Below are positions 54,835 to 64,000 of a stretch of 64,000 bases of DNA, one piece after another. A program made the position numbers and the translations under genes. Each line of letters begins with the position of its first letter. The stretch's first letter is position 1. A model generated the notes under the pieces. That model was not told where the DNA came from. It ran no database searches and saw only the letters and a list, made by a program, of their open reading frames with translations. Source of the DNA: Elmis aenea (Eukaryota > Arthropoda > Insecta > Coleoptera > Elmidae); NCBI GenBank assembly GCA_947652605.1, contig OX393576.1, forward strand, positions 50,010,966-50,074,965, read 5' to 3'.

Positions 54835-55562
54835 CCGATGTTTTTAAAATCACGAAAGTTGCCGTAAAAAATAGAGCAGTGACTTGAAGCACTGTTTGCT
54901 CTACTTGATTGCCCGCATTCTTATTTGCTAAGCGCTGTTGAGATGCTGAACCCAATTTTCAGATAACTTTCAGCTTAACGAACACAAAGATTGTGTACAG
55001 GGTGGCAGGGCCGTTCACAGAAAAACTGGGCCCGGGGAAGCAATAGACGACGGGCCCCCCTTTTCTCCAAGAAAGGTATAAATTTAACTCGCATTTTGAT
55101 ATACAGGGTGATCCACATAGAAGGGCCACTATTGGGATCTTGTAAACGATAAGAGCTACGAAGAAGCTCAATTAAGACTAATTGACAAATAGTAAAACAA
55201 ATGAATGCTTTCATTTTACAGTGCGTAAAAAAAACTACAACTTTTTCGCCAAAATATTTTTGTACCAACAAGTGTAACCGAGTTATTAACGATTTAAAAA
55301 AAGGCCTATTTTGATTTTTGTTGATTATATAGCGTGCCATGAAATGCCACCGCCCCTTTCCAGTGTTGTCATCAAAAGTAACTAACAAAACATTTTCAAA
55401 TACTTTTTTTATTTAAAAAAAAATTATCGCACAATTCTTTCAACTTTTATTTTCAATTGTGGTAATTAATAATTTTACCGCCCCTACGAAGTGCTGCTCT
55501 CAAACGGTTCCCGAGTTGCCTCAGTGCCAGCGAGTAGCGACAACCCTAAATGTATTAAACTA
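54835..55562. other. no gene; GC-rich transposon-like patch at 54996-55160
   Basis: TA|CAGGGTGGCAGGGCCGTTCA at 54996 and TA|CAGGGTGATCCACATAGA near 55103 are solitary CAGGGTG-type ends, with a GGGCCC-rich stretch between. A weakly related GC-rich patch lies at 58335-58395. Minus frames 54959-55171 and 54975-55388 are not genes. Confidence 0.35.
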
Positions 55563-57766
55563 CACGGAAAAAAAATTATTGCTGGTACAACAGCAATCGC
55601 GATATTCAATACCACAATGGCGGGTAATTATTGTGACAGCATCAACGAATTGCTAAAGTAACAACTAAATTGTTGTAACTACATTGCTGCTGGAGCTTAC
55701 CAGAATTGTGTTTGTCTTGGCAGCAACAAATTTCTGTAAAAGCGTTGATCTAACACTTTGTTGTTGGTGGCTGTACCACAATAGCAGTTACAAGTACATC
55801 ACATAACTTGTTGGATCAACCAATGCAAATGTTTTTTAACACCTAAATCAATGAATCCTAGCAATACTTTGTGTTTGTCATAACAGCACATTGCCGATTT
55901 ATTAACAACAATTGTTGTTCGCATTACATCAGCAGTATTGCAATTGTATTGTGGCATTGTTGTTAAAGTGACATGATTTGTGTGTTTCGAATAGTTCAGA
56001 TGATATTGGCACTTAATGAGTAAGTATTATAAAAATAATCCACTTACCTTTAATATTGCTATTGAACCTGTTGTAATCTAAATTAAATTTATGAGCTGCA
56101 AAACTACAAAACTTGATTATAAATTTACTGTTACTGTGGTTAATGATGTATAACAACAATAACATAAGAATTTTAATAAAATACTTATTAATAAAAAACT
56201 TAATGTATTTTATTTTATATTTTCATTTAAAAAAAAAAACAACTTTTTTACATTCAACTAAAAATATACAATATGCAAATAAGCGGTATTTTTATACTAC
56301 ATTACAAATTATATTATTCTTTTGCATATACACCTTTTTTCAGGACTATTTTTTAGCTCTTGTTCTATTATTATTGATGGCAATGTTGGTCTGTGAATTT
56401 TTTGAGGGTTTTAAAACTCTGAACTATTTCTTTTCCTCTTTCTTCTTCTTTATTTAAAAAGATTCTTCTTTTGCAATCAAAACACACTTCCTAAAAAATA
56501 TAGTAAATTGTTATCCACACAATGTTTTTAAGATTTTTAAGATAAACCTACATATTAAGGGTAAATAAGAAAAGCTTTACCTTCTTCCCCATTGACTGTA
56601 CTTGGTGTAATAATGCTAGACGGTGAGACAGATGGAGATGTTACTATTGTAGATAAATTACTACAAATTGCAGGCAACTAAAAAAAAATAATTAATAAAT
56701 CCCACAGTCTACTTAAAACAACTTGTCAATTGCTGACATTCATTTACTTCGTGCATAATGATTTCTTAGGAAGAAATAAACTGGAACTCTGTTAATATTT
56801 TAAAACAAATTTATATGCATACCGAAGTAACAGCTTCTAGGTGAACCAGTGTTAGATCAAACGTTAAACCGTTTTTGTATGCTTGATACCATGTTAAATT
56901 TATATCTAATCCCCACTTGGGGTATCAGTTCTTTAATCATATCATCTGATAAATCATTAAATACTTCGGTGTCAATGCATTGATCTCTAAATTACATTAG
57001 CAATCCCTAAATAGGATTAAATTTAACCCACTAGAACTTACCTTTGAATGTTTCAATAAGCACACCGCAATTTCACTCGGTTAATTTGTCTTCGACAAAA
57101 CGGTCCATTCTTAAATTGTTCCAAAATCTTAAATAAATACACTAGTACACTTAACTTTCGCAAATATTAACGAGCGATGGCGCCAAGAAAGACCGGTAAA
57201 CCACCGAACGAGAATACAGAATGGTAGCTAACTAGGGCGCATGGTCGCAGGCACAACGTCATAAGTAAAGGACGTGCATTTACACCAATTTTTTAAATTA
57301 ATACACTACTTTACTGCAAATCCACAGTATTTGTTGTATATATTGAAGCAATGTTTGTTACTAAAACAGCAATGTAGAGTAAGCTATACATTTTTAAATC
57401 TAAAAATAACTTTTTGCTACTGTGCGATATTACAGATAATAATGTTTAAAAATACACAACTATTGTTAAAGTAGTCTCGATTGTGGTTGCACTTACACAT
57501 CGCCTTTACCCCAAATTTGTTGTAGCCACGGCAACAACAAATAATTTTCTGATTGTACTAGTTACATCAAATTGTTGACATTATTCCTCTTTCTGTTGAA
57601 TATGTAACATCAATCCTAATACAACAATTGCTTTGTATCTGCTACACTAGAACTTGTTTGGATTACTATATTTTTTTGTAATAAGCTTAAGAATCGTGTC
57701 TCTGTATACCAGCAATAAAATTACAACATATCGCATGCTGTATTAGCAACAATATTTTTTTCCGTG
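55563..57766 (-). mobile_element. 2.2-kb TIR element encoding a SAM-like protein
   Basis: Left end TA|CACGGAAAAAAAATTATTGC and right end inverse AATATTTTTTTCCGTG|TA; TA flanks suggest a TA duplication. Similarity continues inward (GCTG..ACA.C.GCA, CGATAT). The outer ~400 bp on the left and ~290 bp on the right are crowded with TTGTTG/CAACAA words in both orientations. A multi-exon minus-strand gene (56371-57108) is inside, preceded by a short GC-richer stretch (57170-57250) that could be its promoter. No transposase is recognised. Confidence 0.75.
56371..57108 (-). pseudogene. multi-exon SAM-domain-like gene, decayed
   Basis: Proposed exons (minus): 57042-57108, 56823-56986, 56581-56677 and 56371-56490. 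Exon 1 starts MDRFVEDKLTE, has a TGA where a Trp is expected (57073-57075), then NCGVLIETFK and donor G|GTAAGT. Exon 2 follows acceptor TTTAGAG and continues the frame: DQCIDTEVFNDLSDDMIKEL then IPQVGIRYKF, and a stop at 56859-56861. L..W....LI..F.....D...F..L.D..IKELIP..G.R.KF is the pattern of a sterile-alpha-motif (SAM) domain in multicopy insect proteins. Exon 3 (acceptor after poly-T, donor AAG|GTAAAG) encodes a Ser/Thr-rich linker, LPAICSNLSTIVTSPSVSPS. Exon 4 includes LNKEEERGKEIVQSFKTLKK, and exon 3-4 phasing is imperfect. Stops show the copy is dead; intron borders show it was not a retrocopy. Confidence 0.58.
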
Positions 57767-59211
57767 TAATAATGATATTTCTTAAAAACAGATTTCACCG
57801 GGTATATACGCAGCATAGACAACACAAATATAGATGGGTATAAAATACAGCCCTATGGGTAGGCTTACCATATTTTCGTAAAGTCAAACCTAGACACGAC
57901 GACCTTTTTTTTATCTCAAGAAATTGACACAAAAAAGTGGGGAAAAGACAAAATGCGCCGCAGGCGATTTTTTTTTCAATTTTGAAAGATCAAACGTGTT
58001 TTAATGCCAAATTAGATAATATAGAGGACATACTCTATCGTCCAAAATTGCAGTTTAATGGCAAACTCTTCTGATTTTTTTTATCAGATCGCCCCACACT
58101 CCTCACTAACTTATTTTTATTAAAGGTAAAAACTTTCACTAATAAGGTAAAGGAAATATAAACATAATATTACCATAAATTTTAAAAAAGTAAAACTATT
58201 TCGGTCAAAAATTTAAAAAACAACCGGAAATACATCAGCTTGTGTTATAAATTTATTTTATTTTATTCGTCGCTGTTCTCATAAATTTAAACAGTAAGTA
58301 TTATTTGTAAACAAAACATTGTGTATTAGCTCGAATCCGGACCCCCTTTGCAACACCGGGCCCCGGGAATAAGTCCCGTCTCTCCCCCCCTGTGATATGC
58401 CCTGCAGTGTGGTCCAAATTCGATGGGAATACATGGGTATCTTGCTTATTGTTCCAGATAAAAAAACGGCCAACTTACCAAAAATGTGCACATTTTTGAG
58501 ATAACTCAGAACCGTTTTCAGCAGTATTGTATCATTTCCGGTCTTTAACTATAAAAAAAATATTTTTTTTGGTCATGTTTATAAGTTGTCATATCAAACT
58601 ATCAAAAAAATGTGTGGAGATTGTTGTAAGATATTTTTACGTAAAATTCGATGGTCCGCGGCGAAAGGGTTAAAAAGTACAAACTTAAACTAACAAATTA
58701 TTGAATAATTCTAAAAATTGAAGTAACTCATATTTGTTTTTATATTTATGTTTACTTAAGAAGGTAAGCAAAAAGGTAAGCAAAAATTTTCTACCATATT
58801 TAAATAAAATTACCTATAAACCATGTTTTTATCAAAAAACGCATCTCCATAAACTGCTTGCATTTCATTCGGGACGTTTTTCATACTTTTTCCTTATTTT
58901 GTTAAGAATTTGATTACTGCACGAAACTCGGTATTCCACCTTTTTAGAAATAACGCCCACATAAACTTTTGTTCTTGGACGATTGTAAAATAACTAATAA
59001 AAAAATCAAATTCAAAAAAATATGTATATTTTAGCCCAACCGTTTTTTATCATCTGTCGCGAATATGAAAAACACTCCTCGTGTATTAATACAATTATGT
59101 TTTTTTTTAATTTTGAACGTCAGCTAGGTACTATACTGAAGCTTTCAATTTTTGTATAATTTTTTTCAAAACTAAGTCTTATAATTGCAAATGTTAAAGG
59201 GTTTAATTGTT
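57767..59211. other. no gene; a solitary piggyBac-like end near 58655-58673
   Basis: GGTCCGCGGCGAAAGGG|TTAA (58653-58673) looks like a piggyBac-type right end, but no left end was found. A GC-rich patch lies at 58335-58395. The minus frame 58279-58491 is not recognised. The rest is A+T rich. Confidence 0.35.
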
Positions 59212-59561
59212 TTAACCTTTCAGGGCTAACGTTTTTAATTTGAACATAAAGGCTAACTCGCAGACCGAAAATAAAATATAGCAAAAAAATTTGTTTTTTA
59301 AATAATTTTAATCTGAAATTTATAAGAGATGTAGAAGACTGTATATAAAAACAATTTAAATTAAAAAAAAAAATTATTTCGCTCGTTTTTTACAAAAAAA
59401 AAAACGATGTAAAAAAACCCTTACAAAAACGTATACATATTTTTTAAATGAAACAAAAACAAACTAAAAATTAAAAAAATAAAGAAAAAACATCTGAAAT
59501 AGGTTATTTACATTATAAATTAAGTAAAATTCAGGTTTAGCACAAAAAAGTATTTATAGTA

Positions 59562-60436
59562 CAGGGTGGGGCACGGGAACCGACTGTTTTTTAATTGATT
59601 AGTACTCGGCCATTAAGAAAAGTAGCGTCGTGTGACAGGTGTCATTTAATTCCTTAGCTCAAAGCATTTTATTATCAACTAACATGGAGCCGTGGACGCT
59701 AGAGTACCGCGGTTTCGCCGCAGATTCAATATTCATAGAAATGACTCTGTTCCCGCTCATAACACAATTTTACGTTGGGTAAACAATCTTCGAACAAGAG
59801 GCCCAATGATGGAAAAGAATCCGCCCAGCCCCCAACGTACTATACGTACTCCAGAGAACGTGGAAAGAGTCAGACAAGCGGTACTGCGAAGCCCAGGCCG
59901 CTCTGCTCGAAGACATTCAGCTGCACTCACATCAGCAATCGTACTGTAAGACGGATTTTGTATGGAGAACTACGTTTCCATTCATAGAAGCAAGCGGTTG
60001 TGCAGAAATTGAATGTAAGGGATTACCCTCAACGATTGCATTTTGCACAGGAAATGCTTGCACTCTCCGAGCAAAATGAAGACATGAGCGATGAAGTCCA
60101 TTTCCACTTTAATGGGGCCGTCAACAGACAAAATTGTCGGTATTGGGCTGCTGAAAATCCGCGACAATTACACGAAAAACCGCTGCATAGCGCGGTGGCA
60201 AAGTTTATCCAACGTAAAATTGTGTCATGAGCGGGAACAGAGTCATTTCTATGGATATTGAGTCTGCGGCGAAACTCGCGCTGAACCGCGGTGCTCTAGT
60301 GTCCACGGCTCCATGTTAGTTGATAATAAAATGCTTTGAGCTAAGGAATTAAATGACACCTGTCACACGACGCTACCTTTCTTAATGGCCAAGTACTAAT
60401 CAATTCAAAAACAGTCGTTTCCCGTGCCCCACCCTG
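59562..60436 (+). mobile_element. Tc/IS630-like element with expanded inverted repeats, TA TSD
   Basis: TA|CAGGGTGGGGCACGGGAACC at the left and inverse GTGCCCCACCCTG|TA at the right. The inverted repeats are about 205-210 bp (59562-59767 and 60226-60436) and run from the terminus through ACACGACGCTAC, TTTGAGCTAAGGAATTAAAT, the ATGGAGCCGTGGAC start region and into the HTH coding part (CATTTCTATGGATATTGAGT on the right arm). The unique centre encodes pieces of transposase. Confidence 0.93.
59690..60230 (+). pseudogene. Tc/IS630-like transposase, internally deleted
   Basis: The presumed start is the ATG near 59684 (MEPWTLEYR). A second frame gives FRRRFNIHRNDSVPAHNTIL then RWVNNLRTRGP, the N-terminal HTH, and RTIRTPENVERVRQAVLRSP with RSARRHSAAL, the second HTH. 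The frame from 60000 has VRDYPQRLHFAQEMLALSEQ, then NEDMSDEVHFHFNG, whose Asp (60090-60092) is the first catalytic residue, and NRQNCRYWAAENPRQLHEKP. Coding stops at the right inverted repeat, so the second and third catalytic residues are missing. The family is the insect multicopy Tc3-like DDE group; the name is from pattern memory. Confidence 0.8.
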
Positions 60437-60485
60437 TATAATGTAACTTTTCACTATAAAAAGTACTATATATTTGCAGAGCATT

Positions 60486-60776
60486 CTACACATAATATGC
60501 CTTTATGTGTTCCATACACATATACTTATTGCATATATAGCACTTATATTTGGTTTTTCTACTTTTTTTTACTACTGCAGTAAAAGCAGCGTCCATGTGC
60601 CTGTTCATTATTTGAAACATTCAGTGTTATTTGAAAAATTTCTTGAAGGCGTCCTGGGTAGATATTTTGCAAGTGCTCTGCGTCTTGCATGTGGCTCAAG
60701 AAACTCCATATCTAGTGTCTCTAAAAAAATTCTTCAAAAAGTCTTTGCAAGTAATTTTGTTGTTGTTCGTAATTGA
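60486..60776 (-). pseudogene. piggyBac transposase C-terminus with cysteine-rich domain
   Basis: Minus-strand reading gives PHARRRALAKYLPRTPSRNF, then AHGRCFYCSSKKK, and after a +1 frameshift KSRKTKYKCYICNKYMCMEH and a stop (60486-60488). An RRxLA..LPRTPSR stretch followed by C-x2-C ... C-x2-C...C..H is the C-terminal cysteine-rich zinc-binding domain of piggyBac transposases. The DDD catalytic core is absent, because the 5' part is deleted and the nested element follows on the other side. The plus-strand frame 60474-60776 is a shadow. Confidence 0.8.
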
Positions 60777-61061
60777 TTTTTACACTATTAGGATAATTAT
60801 TACTTAAAATAATACGCTAAACCAGCAGCTCCATTACCTTTACTTTAATTACACCAAGGCTAACGTCGGTCTCTGAGACCGAAATTTGATGTAGTTAAAA
60901 AACTATACACGCACTTCTGCTGCCGTTTTGGCAAAAGCAACATCTACATATAATATGAAGCTACTGACACACCGAGCACGATATTCGAATCCATCTGTCA
61001 TTTATCGGAATAATTCGGTTCCGTCGGTCTCTGAGACCGCACGTTAGCTCTTAAAGGTTAA

Positions 61062-63347
61062 TAAAATATCCGTAATTCGTCTTTTAAATTAAGTTTTACT
61101 GGAAAAAAAATTCTTTTAATTGATTTTTGTGATTATTTTGTTGTACAAACTAACTTAATTTGGCTACTAAGCGCCATTATGATAGCTGATATTGGATTAG
61201 GTTGCTGAACATCATTTTCAAAATAATTTTCAGATCAATAATTGTAAAATAATTCGAGTGAATTTTAAAACATTATTCTTAGATTACGCTTTTGATGAAA
61301 TTATAACGTTTTTTAAAAAGCATGTCAAAATGTCATTTAATGGCCACACGAGCTAATTTTTATCTTATCCATTAAATTTGTCACAGTTTAGTCTGATACA
61401 GAGTCACAAACCATTTCCGCCCACGTATCTAAATCTACCCTTTAGGCTTGATCTAGCACATCGCAATCAGCGTCCGATTGTATATTCTACTCTTAATTAT
61501 AAAACGCGTGGTTCGAACCCTCTATAAAACAGTAATGCCATAAAACTTAATTATAAGTTCAGCGGTCAGTAAATGCAACCGTTGATAATTAATTTTAGTT
61601 CACATTATCAAGCTCGATATTTCCATAATGTGAAACTAAGTTTCTTAAGTATTATATTGTTCTAATATTGGTAAACTAACAAGGTTATTATTATCGCAAC
61701 ATATATGATGCTGTGTTACTTTGATACTCATTCATGTATTACCTACTACATATTCGTTTGCGAACACGATAATTTTGTAGCTGGCTCCGATAGTAGTAAT
61801 TATTATTGAAGTGACAAGTGTGCAAAACCAATGTTCAGTGCTACATTCTATATTATCAAATGATTTCTGGAACAATGAACACGTATGTATGTGCTATTGA
61901 CAGACGAGCTTTTGCCTTTGACCCATTATGTCAAAGCTTAGTTTCAACCCGTTAAGTACATTTACAGGCAGCTGGAATCTGTTCTTACCAATGCATTCCA
62001 CAAAACTCGTTAAAATATTGTACCTGTGGTAGCTGCACCGAGCCAGCAATCAGCAGAAGTTGCTTATAAGCGACCCTATAGGCAATGATCGTGTTGAAAT
62101 AATCTGAAATTAGCCCATGCGTCGCTAGAGTCGTGGCACGATGGTTTATGCGTCAGTAAATTCACGAGTTGATGAGGGTAACTTCTAGCTGCGGATCTTT
62201 ATTACATCCGTAGACATTTATCAGGTAAGTACCTATGCTTGGCTTTAAAACCTCTTCACGTGAATTTGCCTCGATGCTCATGCTCGCTGTTCGGCGAAGC
62301 ACAAACTGTTTAAAGACTTTCAGAGGAACTGTTTCTCATTATTGTTAATTTACCAGCTCATACACGTTATGAACCGGGGAGAACCCCTTTTTGCTGCCGT
62401 CTGGGAAATACTATTTAGTGCGGTACATTCTTCATCATTACTGGATGATCAATCAAAGTCTACAATGTTCCTTCAGCGATCGCTTGTTTTTTTTTTTGTG
62501 TGGATAACAGTGATGAAGAAATCTAGACGATTCTATCCCGTATGTGCTTGTCATTCGCTCGCCGAAGATTAAAGTTAATTCCACCTTTGGATTTTGTTTT
62601 TGTTTTGTCGCAATTAACTATATTGCAAAGCTTTTACATCAATACAAATACGCGCTATTGTTTAAAGGAGAGGGCTGTTAAATAGTAGCGCACTGGCTTC
62701 GTACGGATGGATCTCGTACTTAGCAGCTCTGATGTGCTGCACAAGGAAGTTTGATACGAAATACGGCACTAGAAATTACCCCTTAAGGCGTCCCAAAGGA
62801 CACAGGCTCTTTACCACGCCCTTTCTAGATAAATGGGACAATATTTCCCTCGTTGGTTGTCCCAGAAAACTTACTCAAATCTCAGTTTGCCCGTCAGCTG
62901 ACGTAATACCAAGTTTTTGAATAATATATTCGCTGACACACATTACCGCGTTCCGTAAATACGGCCGCTTGGCCCGAGAAAATTCGTTAATAGTTGCGAC
63001 CTCTCGCCAACTCTAGATTACTTTTTCTTTTATTAGAGTTTGTGGAGTTTGTTAAATTTTGGATAAGGAGACAATTAGATGTTGAACTGGAAGCAAATTA
63101 GCGAATGCTAGATACAAATTTATTATCTAATCTGCGTTTATTTATCGTGGTCACGGAATGGGTAAACAACCCCATGTTTTGGCTTATATTAGATAGTTTT
63201 GTTTACTTTGCATCATAAGTAGTAATCAAGCGTTTTTTACTTCACGAAAATCAAACGATGAAGTAAATCCTCTCATTTCTATTATAAAATTAGAGTATCC
63301 AGATTAATATTATGTATGTACCATTTTAACATTGTCTTTTCCTTATC
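61062..63347. other. mostly unique sequence, no gene called
   Basis: The least repeat-rich part of the window. GC-richer patches lie at 61900-62240 and 62690-63010. A strong splice-donor-like CAG|GTAAGTACC is at 62223-62234, but the sequence before it has stops in all frames, so at most it would end a non-coding exon. The plus frames 62342-62572 and 62732-62920 show no known domain. Confidence 0.35.
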
Positions 63348-63463
63348 GTAATAAGACTGGAAAGTGGTACTTTACTGGACAAGTAGACAATTTTTGGACG
63401 AGTCGTAGGCGAGTCGTGTAAGGATACGAGTCCAGTAAAGACACTTTACAGGTATGTTACTTG
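63348..63463. repeat. imperfect hairpin with ~35-bp arms
   Basis: GTAATAAGACTGGAAAGTGG then TACTTTACTGGAC (63348-63380) pairs with GTCCAGTAAAGACACTTTAC then AGGTATGTTAC (63430-63460). Between them CGAGTCGTAGGCGAGTCGTG forms a short direct repeat. It may be a small MITE or a structured element. Confidence 0.65.
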
Positions 63464-64000
63464 CAATATTTCTTCTGCCTCCGCCACTGACACCAAAATC
63501 ACCATTGTCACCATCCGTAATTAAGTAATAACTGTTAAGTTAAGTTACAGTTACAGGTAAAAACTCACTTGGTAGTATAACGACGCTTGTTTGATAGCGT
63601 AAATCAACAAGGCAACCAGTTACTTTCTGGCCTAGGCCAATAAAAATGTATTATCCAGCCTTAAAATTGATCAGACACAACACATTTTTCAGACGGATGC
63701 AAAAGAATTATTTTGTGTTTATAAATACACACAAAGAAAAAAATCTCATTTTTTAAACTAATTGTCACCATAACTTAAAATCATTAAAATATTTTAAGTG
63801 AGGGTTGAATGGGATATATACTTCTTACTTTCATGTTATGACATTTACAAAACGATTATTTGATGGTGTTGTTATTTTTAAAAAGCAACTTTAGTTTTGC
63901 GAACTATTATTTCCTTCTTTTTCTTATACACCACTCGAACGTTAGGTGTGAGATTATAAACTGCTTTAAAACTTTTAAACCATTGCCTGTAGATAAAAAT
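63464..64000. other. no gene seen
   Basis: A+T-rich sequence to the window end; no exon, RNA gene or transposon terminus recognised. Confidence 0.35.

Larger units (their letters stand above)
59216..61057 (-). mobile_element. piggyBac element, decayed, with a nested insertion
   Basis: TTAA|CCTTTCAGGGCTAACG at the left (59212) and CGTTAGCTCTTAAAGG|TTAA at the right (61061) are inverse termini with TTAA duplications. Subterminal GGTCTCTGAGACC palindromes lie near the right end (60873 and 61026), with a diverged partner near the left (GCAGACCG, 59259). The transposase C-terminus is on the minus strand (60486-60776). A Tc/IS630-like element (59562-60436) is inserted in the element. Confidence 0.85.

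Noticed and set aside
54996..58395. A single large hAT-like element bounded by GGGCCC-rich patches at 54996-55080 and 58335-58395
   Set aside because: The two patches are only weakly inverse and no 8-bp duplication could be found. The 2.2-kb SAM element between them is independently bounded.
58653..58673. piggyBac-like terminus GGCGAAAGGG|TTAA as part of a complete element
   Set aside because: No inverse left end with TTAA was found upstream, so only a solitary end can be noted.
61440..61535. Possible tRNA gene because of GGTTCGAACCC at 61511
   Set aside because: This matches a B-box, but no A-box, acceptor stem or cloverleaf can be drawn from the upstream sequence.
62225..62234. Strong donor CAG|GTAAGTACC as the end of a coding exon
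   Set aside because: All frames upstream have close stops and no acceptor pairs with it. At best it is a non-coding exon end, so no gene was called.

Overview
This window looks like intergenic and/or intronic DNA of an insect nuclear genome. It is strongly A+T rich, has almost no long open frames, and is packed with nested transposable elements of kinds common in insects: Jockey and RTE-like non-LTR elements, mariner, pogo, piggyBac, PIF/Harbinger, hAT MITEs, a Helitron end, and many TA-flanked foldback elements. There is no prokaryotic gene organisation. The order and species cannot be fixed from the sequence; a repeat-rich beetle or hemipteran would fit, but that is a guess.

The only intact protein-coding element is a full-length Jockey-type retrotransposon at 44520-48835. 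Its two open frames overlap, and it has a poly(A) tail and a target-site duplication. All other transposase or reverse-transcriptase coding sequence is broken: an RTE 3' end (5373-5590), a Jockey-like RT (10440-11190), an RTE-like tail (12701-12860), Harbinger C-terminal (15059-15509) and N-terminal (42379-42579) pieces, mariner (23658-24520), pogo/jerky-like (37940-38400), an RTE copy nested in a MITE (50382-50889), a Tc/IS630-like piece (59690-60230) and a piggyBac C-terminus (60486-60776). One 75-bp GT-AG-bounded in-frame exon at 29884-29958 resembles part of a PTB/PID domain. It is the best candidate for host protein-coding sequence, so at least part of the window may lie inside a large host intron.

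Layout. 0-8 kb: ends of foldback elements, an old repeat, an RTE tail and a Helitron-like 3' end with GC-rich tandem arrays. 8-17 kb: a hAT MITE with a nested foldback, a decayed Jockey, a mirrored array element, a piggyBac MITE and a Harbinger element inside an old duplicated repeat. 18-29 kb: several foldbacks, a dead mariner, a family of TA-flanked elements that carry ~290-bp tandem monomers, and an 8-bp-TSD MITE. 29-41 kb: the PTB-like exon, a hAT MITE, a very large palindrome (35518-37339), a pogo derivative and a Harbinger-like MITE. 41-44 kb: a hAT MITE nested in a foldback family, and a Harbinger element with two convergent broken genes. 44-49 kb: the live-looking Jockey. 50-55 kb: a three-level nest (foldback > MITE > RTE) and a hAT MITE. 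55-58 kb: a 2.2-kb TIR element carrying a multi-exon pseudogene for a SAM-domain-like protein. 59-61 kb: a piggyBac element with a nested Tc/IS630-like element. 61-64 kb: mostly unique sequence and one hairpin.

The most interesting points are the SAM-like gene inside a TIR element without visible transposase; the tandem monomers that repeat the subterminal sequence of a TIR element; an element whose terminal inverted repeats have grown into its own transposase HTH region; and the recurrence of one terminus type (TA then CAGGGTG) on many otherwise unrelated foldbacks. All calls come from reading the sequence; no searches or alignments were run.
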